Below, piece by piece: positions 1-8,219 of a DNA stretch of 64,000 nt (its first letter is position 1; each line of letters begins with the position of its first letter). The notes below the pieces were generated by a model. The model was not told the DNA's origin. It saw only the letters and a program-made list of their open reading frames with translations, and did no database searches. Source of the stretch: Opitutaceae bacterium (lineage in GTDB: Bacteria > Verrucomicrobiota > Verrucomicrobiia > Opitutales > Opitutaceae); the NCBI GenBank assembly GCA_028284385.1, contig JANQRT010000069.1, forward strand, positions 1 to 64,000. The letters are read 5' to 3'. The position numbers and the translations under genes are program-made.

Positions 1-49
1 GACGATCCGACTTTCGCTAAAAAGTAAATATATTCGATTTTCAACTACA

Positions 50-1408
50 ATGAATTCCTATCAGACAATAAGCGAAACGGCATCGTCTCCAGCTCCCAGT
101 CGCCGCTCCTTTATAAGGAAGACTGCTCTGGGCGGTATCGCTCTAGGCGGCATGATGTCGGCTTCAATACAGGATGCCGTCGCTCAAGCTACATCGAAGG
201 TCAGTCGCTATTCCTTTCCTTCGGGCTTGAAGATAACAGACTTGCGATACGCGCTGGTAACGCATCTCGGGCGACGTGTTCCCATTATTCGCATCGATAC
301 CAATCAGGACATCTATGGCCTCGGCGAAGTGCGTGATGGAGGGGATGAGCGCTATGCCCTGATGCTCAAAAGCCGCATCCTCGGCAAGAACCCGTGCAAT
401 GTCGAGCAGCTGTTTAAGATTATTAAACCCTTTGGAGGACATGGAAGGCTCGGTGGAGGAGTGAGCGGTGTCGAAATGGCTTTGTGGGATCTGACCGGCA
501 AGGCATTTAGCGTACCCGTTTGGCAACTACTCGGCGGTCGCTATCGCGAGAAGATTCGCCTCTACGCCGATACGCATGGGGATACGGATTACGGTTTAAT
601 AAAGAAGAAAGTCTTAAAACGGATAAAGGAACAAGGCTTCACTTGGCTAAAGATGACCCGCTGCTTTAATGTGGTTAGCGGCACACCAGATGGATATATT
701 AATGCTCGCGGTCGTGAACTCACGGATATTGGCATCGCTAAAATAACCGAATATCTGCAGATGGTTAGAGATACCGTGGGCCATCGCATTCCCATCAGCG
801 CAGACCACTTTGGCGACCGGAACGTCACCAATACAATACGACTTGGAAAATCGTTGGATCCCATTCGCCTAGCCTGGATGGAGGAGCCTGCATCCTGGAA
901 AACCCCGGAACAGCTTAAAGAGGTAAAGGACGCTATCGACACGCCGGTTCTTTCAGGCGAAAACATTTTTGGCTTGGAAGCTTTTCAACGCCTTTGCGAT
1001 CTCGGGGCAGTCGATATGGTTCATCCAGACCTGGCAACCGCTGGAGGCATTCTGGAAACCAAGAAGATCGGCGACTACGCCCAGAGCAAAGGGATTGTCA
1101 TGGCTCTACACTACGCAGGCACTCCCGTATCCTTCATGGCCAACGTTCATTGCGCCGCCGCCACAGAAAACGTGGCAGTACTGGAGTATCATCCTGAAGA
1201 TGAAGAAATTCCCGAATGGACAAACATGGTCGAGACCGTTGATGGCCAACCGCTCATAACCAAAGGCTTTGCCAACGTGCCCACCGCTCCAGGACTTGGA
1301 GTGCGACTGGACGAAGGAGAGATTAAACGACTTCTTCACCCGACGGACAAGAGCTACTTTGCGTCTACCGACCACTGGAACGAGAAAAATTCGAGCGACG
1401 GTTTTTAG
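50..1408 (+). CDS. Exported mandelate racemase/muconate lactonizing family enzyme
   Basis: Enolase-superfamily enzyme of the MR/MLE branch, which removes a proton next to a carboxylate, usually in sugar-acid dehydration or racemisation. Residues 17-36 form a twin-arginine-type export signal (RRSFIRK followed by a small hydrophobic stretch). Acidic residues of the metal-site type lie in ADHFGD (about 250), WMEEP (about 278) and SGENIFG (about 303); a candidate base Lys is in TWLKMTR (about 201) and a catalytic-type His in ALHYAG (about 352). Length of 452 fits the family plus the signal. It starts a run with an RraA-like protein and a sulfatase, which suggests degradation of a sulfated or acidic sugar. 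The exact substrate cannot be read from the sequence. Confidence 0.88.
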   Translation: MNSYQTISETASSPAPSRRSFIRKTALGGIALGGMMSASIQDAVAQATSKVSRYSFPSGLKITDLRYALVTHLGRRVPIIRIDTNQDIYGLGEVRDGGDERYALMLKSRILGKNPCNVEQLFKIIKPFGGHGRLGGGVSGVEMALWDLTGKAFSVPVWQLLGGRYREKIRLYADTHGDTDYGLIKKKVLKRIKEQGFTWLKMTRCFNVVSGTPDGYINARGRELTDIGIAKITEYLQMVRDTVGHRIPISADHFGDRNVTNTIRLGKSLDPIRLAWMEEPASWKTPEQLKEVKDAIDTPVLSGENIFGLEAFQRLCDLGAVDMVHPDLATAGGILETKKIGDYAQSKGIVMALHYAGTPVSFMANVHCAAATENVAVLEYHPEDEEIPEWTNMVETVDGQPLITKGFANVPTAPGLGVRLDEGEIKRLLHPTDKSYFASTDHWNEKNSSDGF

Positions 1409-1445
1409 ATTTTCAACCCTAAACTGGCCTTCTTTGTAACCAAAA

Positions 1446-2375
1446 ATGAAATACAAATCAACTTTTCTAGCAACCTTATTCATTGGCTGCATCCTCTTTT
1501 CCAATCTGGGTGCCCAAACCCTACCACGCGAGGAACTGATCTTCCTAACCTCGCAGTGGAAGGGAGAGCGGTTTGCAGACGGACGACCTAAGATTCCGGA
1601 CGATTTAGTCGAGCGTGCCCGAAATATCGGAATCGAGGAAGCCTGGCAGGTGATGTACAACGATGGCTACAAGAATCAGTTCGAAGGCAACTGGAAACGT
1701 ATCCATGACGACGTACCTGTAATCGGTCGAGCGCTGACCGCGCTGTACATGCCTAGCAGACCGGATGTGAGCCAAAGCATTATGGAGCGAGGCAAAAAGG
1801 AAGGTCGTATCGGCAATTCCAATTCATGGCCCATCGCTATGCTAGAGAAGGGTGATGTCTATGTGGCCGACTGCTTCGGCAAGATCGCTCAGGGGACGCT
1901 CATCGGCGACAGCCTGGCAACTGCGATCTACAACAAGACGGGGACTGGCGTCATTTTCGACGGTTCGGCTCGCGACCTAAGTGGCATGGCTCAAATCGAG
2001 GGATTCAACGCATTCGTACGCGACTTCGATCCCACCTTTCTGGAGGAGGTTATTCTGATGGGACTGAATACGCCGATACGCATCGGAAAGGCTATTTGTC
2101 TGCCAGGAGATTTGGTGATTTCCGAACGAGAAGGCGTCTTGTTTATTCCGGCTCACATGGCTGAGAAGGTCATCATTACGGCCGAGTTTATCGCGATTCG
2201 TGACGCGTTTGGATACGAGATGCTTAAATCAGGTCGCTTCAGCTCCGGCCAGATGGACAATGCTTGGACCGACGAGATAAAAGAAGCCTTTCTGAAGTGG
2301 CTGGACGACAACCCCGACCAGCTTCCCATGAGTAGAGCCCAGCTCGACGAATACATGTCGCAACGAACATGGTAA
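1446..2375 (+). CDS. Exported RraA-like (HMG/CHA aldolase fold) protein
   Basis: Belongs to the RraA/dimethylmenaquinone-methyltransferase-like fold, whose enzymatic members are 4-hydroxy-4-methyl-2-oxoglutarate aldolases or related oxaloacetate decarboxylases. The family core is clear: GDVYVADCFGKIAQGTLIGD, then GVIFDGSARDL (the Arg-Asp pair of the active site) and a later PGDLVISEREGVLFIP. The N-terminus has a Sec-type signal (KYKSTFLATLFIGCILFSNLGAQ), unusual for this mostly cytosolic family; similar exported members occur beside sulfatases in marine Verrucomicrobia and Planctomycetes (recalled, not checked). It lies 37 bp after the MR/MLE gene and its end meets the sulfatase gene, so the three are probably one transcript. 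Confidence 0.8.
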   Translation: MKYKSTFLATLFIGCILFSNLGAQTLPREELIFLTSQWKGERFADGRPKIPDDLVERARNIGIEEAWQVMYNDGYKNQFEGNWKRIHDDVPVIGRALTALYMPSRPDVSQSIMERGKKEGRIGNSNSWPIAMLEKGDVYVADCFGKIAQGTLIGDSLATAIYNKTGTGVIFDGSARDLSGMAQIEGFNAFVRDFDPTFLEEVILMGLNTPIRIGKAICLPGDLVISEREGVLFIPAHMAEKVIITAEFIAIRDAFGYEMLKSGRFSSGQMDNAWTDEIKEAFLKWLDDNPDQLPMSRAQLDEYMSQRTW

Positions 2376-2395
2376 GAAGTCAAAAGATATTCGGA

Positions 2396-3844
2396 ATGTC
2401 CCAGACGGTCCGCTACGAGAGTAAAAGTCTAGACGTAGCGGCATGTCTAAGACATGCCAAGAGAACGCTATTCGTTCTACTCTTCGCCGTATTTCAGAAT
2501 TTCGGATACACAAATCCATCGAACGAAACCGAGCGGCCTAACATTATCGTTATCAACGTAGACGAGCTACGCTGGGACGGTTTGAGCATCACCGGTCATC
2601 CATTCGTCGAAACGCCAAACATCGACCGCCTCGCAAGGGAAGGGATTCTTCTTAGGAACGCGTTTGTAACGACTCCTCTTTGCGGACCCAGTCGGGCTTG
2701 CTTGATGACAGGCCAGTATGCTCACACGCATGGCAGCTACAAGAATACGGCTCCTAAAGGGCATACCAAGAAACTGCGGACCTATCCCATGCTGTTTCAA
2801 AAATCCGGATACAAAACGGCGTTTATTGGGAAATGGACGACGGGTCGAAATGCTGACAAAACACCCCACCCCGGTTTTGATCGATGGTTCTGCTCGGGAG
2901 TCAACCGGGATTACAAAATGGATCCTGTGGTAAACGTAGACGGAGATTGGATACCTTATAAAGGCCATGCCACCGATATCGATAGCGAAGAGGCCGCTCG
3001 TTTCATTCGCGAAAATAAAGATCGGCCTTTTAACATCTCCTTATGGCATCGCTCCGTGCATACGAGTTATGGAGACGAACATCTTCTTGCCGCTGAACGC
3101 AACCGGCATCTTTACAAGGATGTACCGGTTCCAAGAGCCATCAGCGCTCAAGAGCCGCTTATCGTTCAGCCCGCTATCAAAAACTTCGCCCAGCGACCGC
3201 CAACCGATGAGGATATTCGCAACATCGCACGCATGACCGTCGATATCGACGATGGCGTTGGACTCATCTACAACACGCTCGAGGAGCTGGGTATTCTTGA
3301 TCAAACGATGATCATTTTTATCGGAGACAATGGCTTCTTTTTTGGCGAGCATGGCTTGACTGAAAAACGTCTGGCTTACGAAGAAGCGATTCGCATACCC
3401 TTTATCGTTCGCTATCCTCCATTAATTGAGGCGGGATCCGAGTCCGATGTATCCGTGCTCAGTATTGATATTGCCCCTACGCTCCTGAAGCTCGCAGGAA
3501 TAGAAGTTCCAGAAGATATACAGGGCCAATCGCTGGTGCCTGTGCTGAAAGGAGGCGATTTGGAAACAGAGCGTCCCTCGCTGCTTTTCGAATTCTGGCC
3601 TGAGACGGATCTGCCCCGAACGAGTTGTTGGTGGAAAGCGGTTCGCACAGACAAATGGAAATATATCCACTACTACAAAGAACCTTTTGTCGACGAGCTT
3701 TATAACCTGCAAGAAGACCCCTTCGAGATGAATAATCTCATCAATGACAAGGAGCATTCGCCAATCGTAGAGAAGATGTCGAAGGAGCTTAACCGACTGA
3801 TGGAATTCTATGACGACAAGGGCATCGATTACGAATTCTTCTGA
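2396..3844 (+). CDS. Exported sulfatase
   Basis: Type I sulfatase hydrolysing a sulfate ester, probably on a polysaccharide fragment. The formylglycine motif C-x-P-x-R is present as LCGPSRACLMTGQ (Cys about residue 96), so a formylglycine-generating enzyme is required. Metal-site motifs are NVDELRWDG near the start of the domain and FIGDNGFFFGEHGL near residue 310. I chose ATG 2396; an in-frame ATG at 2369 overlaps the preceding gene. The N-terminal 25 codons run through a palindromic repeat (2440-2478), after which a hydrophobic stretch (LFVLLFAVF) acts as signal peptide. The length of about 480 is normal for the arylsulfatase A-like group. Substrate unknown. Confidence 0.88.
   Translation: MSQTVRYESKSLDVAACLRHAKRTLFVLLFAVFQNFGYTNPSNETERPNIIVINVDELRWDGLSITGHPFVETPNIDRLAREGILLRNAFVTTPLCGPSRACLMTGQYAHTHGSYKNTAPKGHTKKLRTYPMLFQKSGYKTAFIGKWTTGRNADKTPHPGFDRWFCSGVNRDYKMDPVVNVDGDWIPYKGHATDIDSEEAARFIRENKDRPFNISLWHRSVHTSYGDEHLLAAERNRHLYKDVPVPRAISAQEPLIVQPAIKNFAQRPPTDEDIRNIARMTVDIDDGVGLIYNTLEELGILDQTMIIFIGDNGFFFGEHGLTEKRLAYEEAIRIPFIVRYPPLIEAGSESDVSVLSIDIAPTLLKLAGIEVPEDIQGQSLVPVLKGGDLETERPSLLFEFWPETDLPRTSCWWKAVRTDKWKYIHYYKEPFVDELYNLQEDPFEMNNLINDKEHSPIVEKMSKELNRLMEFYDDKGIDYEFF
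2440..2478. repeat. Paired palindromes inside the sulfatase signal region
   Basis: GGCATGTCT-A-AGACATGCC (2440-2458) is a perfect 9-bp inverted repeat, followed by AGAACG-CTATT-CGTTCT (2462-2478). The first palindrome resembles one at 39478-39496 (GGCGTGTCT-T-AGACAAGCC), and a GCATGTCTAGGACA relic lies at 27871. The likeness suggests a dispersed REP-like element, here translated as part of the sulfatase leader. Confidence 0.6.
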
Positions 3845-4017
3845 TTCTGATTAGGACAATCTGATCGTAGGGCGCGTCCTTTCCAATCAAGGCTGGAAAT
3901 CAATGAAAGTATCTAAATTCGATTAGGAATAGCATTAGCAGTCTTGCCGATGAGCGTATAGCTGAAATTCGGTTTAACATACTGGGACTTTGTACGATAA
4001 AAACAAATGACCCAGGG

Positions 4018-4866
4018 ATGAGAGCATCGACCAAAGAACACTACGAAAAGGCCATAGAGTCTATTAGCAGCCTTCATGGAAACATGGCGGTGCTTTCCAG
4101 TCTAGATACGATGCTCAAAGACGAGAATTCGGATCTCGGGGATATCGAAAAGCTTATCCAGACGGATGGCTCGCTCGCGGCATCCATCGTTAAACTAAGC
4201 AATAAAGCGGTCTTCGGTTTTGGCGGCGAATGTGAAAACGTCTCCCAAGCGATGCAAACCGTCGGCTTTGGCCAAGCCTTGAAGCTCGTAAGCTCCGCCT
4301 TATCGAAGCAGCTATTCATGATGGATCTGGACGCGTACGGAATCTCGTCCAATGACTATTGGAAATACAGCTATTTTACCGCGACGTTCATGGAACTTCA
4401 GGCGAAAAGGATCGGACTAGATCAAGACGAATCGTATTTGCTTGGACTGCTTCACAGCATTGGTCGCGTAGTTGTTAATGAACTACTGCATGTCGACAAG
4501 ATTGAAATTTTCTGGGACCGATTCGTATCTCCAAGCGATTGGGAAATCGACACGATCGGCTTTTCGAGCGAGCGAGCGGGAGCCTTGCTATTGAAAAACT
4601 GGAATTTTCCAGAGGAATTTTACTCCAGAGTAGAAAAGCAATCCGAACCCGTTGAAGTGGCGGACGACCTCATGCAGACACTGCTCGATTACGCGCGGCT
4701 GCTTTCCACTCACGTTGAAGATTCGGAATTCATCAACGATCTTTCGGCGGATCAGACCCATCTTTATAGAATGGCTGTCGAACAGCCCAGTGAGGACATA
4801 CTCTCGGACATTGAAGAGGCCGAAAGCTATGTAGCAAACATCCATGAAACGCTCCAGGCGTGCTAG
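4018..4866 (+). CDS. HDOD domain signalling protein
   Basis: HDOD proteins are degenerate relatives of HD phosphohydrolases that act in signal transduction. Typical features are a helical start (AVLSSLDTMLKDENSDLGDIEKLIQ), the LAASIVKLSNKAVFGF segment, SQAMQTVGFGQALKLV, and a later YLLGLLHSIGRVVVNELL in place of an active HD pair. The domain fills most of the 282 residues and no output domain is visible. The next gene, a receiver-histidine kinase, starts 2 bp after the stop (or overlaps, if its GTG at 4860 is used), so the two are translationally coupled and probably work in one pathway. The input signal is unknown. Confidence 0.82.
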   Translation: MRASTKEHYEKAIESISSLHGNMAVLSSLDTMLKDENSDLGDIEKLIQTDGSLAASIVKLSNKAVFGFGGECENVSQAMQTVGFGQALKLVSSALSKQLFMMDLDAYGISSNDYWKYSYFTATFMELQAKRIGLDQDESYLLGLLHSIGRVVVNELLHVDKIEIFWDRFVSPSDWEIDTIGFSSERAGALLLKNWNFPEEFYSRVEKQSEPVEVADDLMQTLLDYARLLSTHVEDSEFINDLSADQTHLYRMAVEQPSEDILSDIEEAESYVANIHETLQAC

Positions 4867-4868
4867 TC

Positions 4869-5996
4869 ATGTTAGACATCGAAACAGAGACTTCTTCGTT
4901 TAACATATTGATTCTGGATGACAATGCGTCGACTCGGAACATTGCGAAAAAAGTCCTAGAGCAGAATCTGGACTGCGAGGTACGCCTTTGCACCAATGCG
5001 AGCGACTTGAACGGCCTCGCTACTCAATCCAAGCCAGACCTGTTTCTGCTCGATGTCGATCTAGAAAAGGGAAGCAGTTTGGAGATATGCAATCGATTGA
5101 AAGAAAATCCGGATACAAACCAAATCCCAATCGTATTTCTTTCAAGCTACGATAGTCCTTCCAAAAGAGTGGCCGCTTTAAACGCAGGCGGAGTCGACTA
5201 TCTGGATAAACCTTTCTATCCAGAAGAGCTCATCAAGAGAATCAAGACCCACATTGAAGTTCATCGATTGCAGATCGCCATCATGAATCAATTGAATGAA
5301 CAACGAGCCCTTCTGAGAGTGCTTTGCCATGATTTGGTGAATCCTCTTTTTGCAGCCCAGGGTCTCCTGAGTTTAAGGATCGAGAAAGGTACCGTCGATA
5401 CGGAGGTGGCGACAAGAGCGCTTAACTGCTGCAACAGCGCTATGGAACTCATCACCCACGTGAGAAACGAGCACAGCCTCGTTAGCAAAAACAAGCAGTT
5501 CGCCGAGGAAATAGTGAGCGTTGCAGAGGCTTTCAACGAATCCGCTAAAACACTACAAAATCGCTACAATAAAAAGGAAGTCCAGTTAGAAGTAAAAGCG
5601 GATCCAAGAGCTAGATTATCCATAAACCGAATCGTTCTCGTTCACAATATTCTCAACAACCTGCTTACAAACGCCCTGAAATTCTCGTATTCGAAATCCA
5701 AAGTTTCCCTTGAGGCCCGCGTAGATGAGAAAAATCGATGCGTGATCGAAGTCGTCGATTCCGGAATTGGGATGCCACCGGAAATCCTGGAGAATATTTT
5801 CCAGGAAAACGCCAAGGTGTCACGCCAAGGCACTTCATCCGAAAAAGGCACTGGATTCGGCATGCCGCTGGTCAAGCGCTACGTTGAAAAGAGTTCCGGC
5901 AAGATCGAAGTTGAATCCACCGAGAGAATACAAAGCGAAAATGGTCTCTCTTCGGGAGGAACTACCGTACGGCTGACTTTCGCCAATCAGTCATAG
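4869..5996 (+). CDS. Receiver-histidine kinase hybrid (receiver first)
   Basis: A response-regulator receiver (about 11-130) is followed directly by a histidine kinase core, with no membrane segment or sensor domain. The receiver has the acidic pair LDDN, phosphoacceptor Asp62 in FLLDVDLE and Lys114 in LDKPF. The H box is LCHDLVNPL (His154); the ATPase domain shows NNLLTNALKFS (N box), DSGIGMP (G1) and GTGFGMPLVKRYVE (G2). This order is typical of soluble kinases whose activity is set by phosphorylation of their own receiver. ATG 4869 is taken over GTG 4860, which overlaps the HDOD gene. The partner regulator is not in the immediate neighbourhood; the regulators at 21.6-23.3 kb are candidates only. 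Confidence 0.88.
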   Translation: MLDIETETSSFNILILDDNASTRNIAKKVLEQNLDCEVRLCTNASDLNGLATQSKPDLFLLDVDLEKGSSLEICNRLKENPDTNQIPIVFLSSYDSPSKRVAALNAGGVDYLDKPFYPEELIKRIKTHIEVHRLQIAIMNQLNEQRALLRVLCHDLVNPLFAAQGLLSLRIEKGTVDTEVATRALNCCNSAMELITHVRNEHSLVSKNKQFAEEIVSVAEAFNESAKTLQNRYNKKEVQLEVKADPRARLSINRIVLVHNILNNLLTNALKFSYSKSKVSLEARVDEKNRCVIEVVDSGIGMPPEILENIFQENAKVSRQGTSSEKGTGFGMPLVKRYVEKSSGKIEVESTERIQSENGLSSGGTTVRLTFANQS

Positions 5997-6063
5997 GCAA
6001 AATCGAATCTCGATTTTCCTCAAAACTTGGGATCCGCTAATGAAAGGAGTCCCGGCTCTAGAA

Positions 6064-6080
6064 CCATAAGTTCCTTATGG
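6064..6080. terminator. Hairpin between convergent genes
   Basis: CCATAAG-TTC-CTTATGG is a perfect 7-bp stem followed on the plus strand by a T-rich stretch (cgctttcgtttt). It lies between the kinase gene and the convergent pyrD and could end the kinase transcript. Confidence 0.55.
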
Positions 6081-6116
6081 CGCTTTCGTTTTAGAGTGCG
6101 GTGAATACGTTAGCAA

Positions 6117-7163
6117 CTAGGCTAAGATCCGGGCGATCTTTTTCCCTAAAAAAGGCCCTTCGAAAATCATGCCGGAATAAAGCTGCACCAGACTCGCTCC
6201 GGCATCGATCTTTCGCTTGGCGGAATCGGGATCCAAGATACCGCCGACCCCAATGATTGGCAATTTGCCTTCGGTAGTCTTGGCAATATGAGCGATGATT
6301 TTGGTGGACATCGAATCGACAGGCTTTCCGCTGATACCGCCTGTTTGATCGATGTCCCGAAAGGCTCCTTCTCTTTCCATCGTCGTATTCGTGGCGATGA
6401 TACCATCCAACTTTAGCTCTAGGAGCGTCGCAACGATGGAATCCAACTGCTCGAACGAAAGATCGGGAGCGACTTTGAGAAAAATCGGCTTGCGAGAACG
6501 ATCCGGATCTTTCGATCGGGCTTCGTTCAGAACTACCAGAGCTTGCAGCAACTCGCGGAGACGCGTCTCCTCCTGCAGCTTTCTCAGGTCAGGAGTATTA
6601 GGGCTGCTTACGTTTATGACAACGTAGTCCGAATAGTCGGCGAGGAGTTTAAACGAGCCTTCATAGTCCGCAACTGCCTGATCGAGGGGAGCCGCTTTGG
6701 ACTTTCCTATATTAACACCCAATGGAATGCGACGAGAGCGTTTGGCGAGCGAGCGAGAAAGACGCTCGGCAACCGCTTCAGCCCCGTCATTATTGAACCC
6801 CATCCGATTCAAAATGGCCGTTTGTTCAGGGTAGCGAAACATACGGGGCTTCGGATTTCCAGGTTGAGGCAGGAATGTAACCGTCCCGATTTCCACGTGC
6901 CCGAAACCCAATGACTCGAAGGCAGGCCAGCAAACGGCGTTTTTGTCGAAGCCAGCCGCAAGACCGACTCGATTTGGGAAATCGATCCCACAAAGCCGTA
7001 TCGGCGCAGAATTTTTACCAAGCTGATTAACCCCTGCCATCAGCCTGGGTAGAGCAGGCGTTTTCAAAAGAATGGAAAGCGAATCCACCGCTAGTTCATG
7101 GGCCTTCTCAGGATCCAATCTAAACAGGATTGGCTTGACGAAATTTTTATAGAGAAAACCCAT
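6117..7163 (-). CDS. pyrD: Dihydroorotate dehydrogenase (quinone), class 2
   Basis: FMN enzyme of pyrimidine biosynthesis oxidising dihydroorotate to orotate with a membrane quinone as acceptor. Class 2 is shown by the N-terminal membrane-contact helix region (MGFLYKNFVKPILFRLDPEKAHELA) and by the catalytic Ser motif VINVSSPNTPDLRKLQ. The FMN/substrate segments NRVGLAAGFDKNA, NRMGFNNDGA and GIIATNTT are intact, and IIGVGGILDPDSAKRKIDAGASLVQLYSG closes the barrel. The 348-residue length is normal. It is monocistronic as far as can be seen, convergent with the kinase gene and divergent from the acidic protein gene at 7430. Confidence 0.96.
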   Translation of the reverse strand: MGFLYKNFVKPILFRLDPEKAHELAVDSLSILLKTPALPRLMAGVNQLGKNSAPIRLCGIDFPNRVGLAAGFDKNAVCWPAFESLGFGHVEIGTVTFLPQPGNPKPRMFRYPEQTAILNRMGFNNDGAEAVAERLSRSLAKRSRRIPLGVNIGKSKAAPLDQAVADYEGSFKLLADYSDYVVINVSSPNTPDLRKLQEETRLRELLQALVVLNEARSKDPDRSRKPIFLKVAPDLSFEQLDSIVATLLELKLDGIIATNTTMEREGAFRDIDQTGGISGKPVDSMSTKIIAHIAKTTEGKLPIIGVGGILDPDSAKRKIDAGASLVQLYSGMIFEGPFLGKKIARILA

Positions 7164-7429
7164 TTTGAGACCGAAAGGCAGCAGAAGGCGCTTGCATTGG
7201 AAAGAAAATTCAATTTGGAACCATAATCGTTCTTAAAGATGCGGGAATATTGCCGACATTGAAGGCTAACCCCCCATATCCAGAAAATGAACACGAGCAA
7301 CGAACGGAGTGAGGCGAAAGGACGATTTTCATAAATCGAGCTAGGAGGAAGCGCTTTTCGATTGATTTTGATTTTTCATTGGTTGACTAAAGCATTTCTC
7401 CCGTTTTTTCGTGATTACTAGCTACCATA

Positions 7430-8164
7430 ATGCCGACAACTACAAATCAGATTGAGTGGTGCCACGTACGTCTTGGAGAAGACATGAACTGGTGGGTCAA
7501 GGAAGTCAGCGACGACGTTCATTGGGACGTTGACGGCTTAAGCATTGTCGATCCCCGCCAGATTGCCCACATTCTAGATTTGGTCGAACCCTTGAGGGAG
7601 TATAATTTCGATCAGGACATTTTCGATCGCGGCTTTATTGCATTTCGTATCGATAAGGACCTGGGAGACGGGCATATTCGTCTGGTCCGCACAAAGGAAA
7701 GCTTTAGCGATGCCGAAGATCCTCTTTTCGGCTTGCCGGACGTGGTCGATGAAGAGAACGGACCTTATGCCGATTTCCTGAACCACATCACCAAGCTTCG
7801 CGTGGCCATGTTGAACGACATGATCGATTTCGAACAGAAGCTAACCGTAGACGAAGTCGAGGAGGAGATTCGCGAGGAGGAAAACAACAATTTTATCGAA
7901 GGGAAGGCGGTTCACCTCTTCAATGAAGTCACCAGCATACTGGACTACGTTCCTGCAGGCTGGGAGCTTGATGGCGAAGGCGGATCCGACGAAGAGGAGG
8001 AAGATCTCGACGATTTTCCTGACATCGTCGACGATGAGGAGGCGAAAAAGATCAGCGAGTCCGAAAATCTGAAGTGGGACGAGGACGACGAAGAGGAAGA
8101 AGAAGACCTATACGAGGGAGGTCCTCCTGACGAAGAGGGCGAAGAGGAAAAAGAAGACCTGTAA
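7430..8164 (+). CDS. Unknown protein with a strongly acidic C-terminal tail
   Basis: I do not recognise this family. Residues 1-150 look like a folded domain (HVRLGEDMNWWVKEVSDDVHWDVDGLS, later RLVRTKESFSDAEDPLFGLPD), followed by a helix and a tail of about 80 residues dominated by Asp and Glu (for example DEEEEDLDDFPDIVDDEEAK). No signal peptide, membrane segment or cysteine-based motif is visible, so it is probably cytosolic. Acidic tails often mimic nucleic acids or bind basic partners, but no function can be assigned. It lies between divergent pyrD and convergent hemB and seems to be a single-gene unit. Confidence 0.8.
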   Translation: MPTTTNQIEWCHVRLGEDMNWWVKEVSDDVHWDVDGLSIVDPRQIAHILDLVEPLREYNFDQDIFDRGFIAFRIDKDLGDGHIRLVRTKESFSDAEDPLFGLPDVVDEENGPYADFLNHITKLRVAMLNDMIDFEQKLTVDEVEEEIREEENNNFIEGKAVHLFNEVTSILDYVPAGWELDGEGGSDEEEEDLDDFPDIVDDEEAKKISESENLKWDEDDEEEEEDLYEGGPPDEEGEEEKEDL

Positions 8165-8194
8165 GAGCAGCGAGTGCTCGAAAATTTTTTAATG

Positions 8195-8219
8195 GCCGTT
8201 TCTCCTAGAGAGAAGCGGC
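8195..8219. terminator. Bidirectional terminator between convergent genes
   Basis: A 10-bp stem with one G-T wobble (GCCGTTTCTC around loop CTAGA) has a T-rich run on each side in the proper orientation: TATTTCTTT on the plus strand, and ATTAAAAAATTTT read on the minus strand. It overlaps the hemB stop codon at 8205-8207 and serves both the acidic-protein gene and hemB. Confidence 0.75.
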
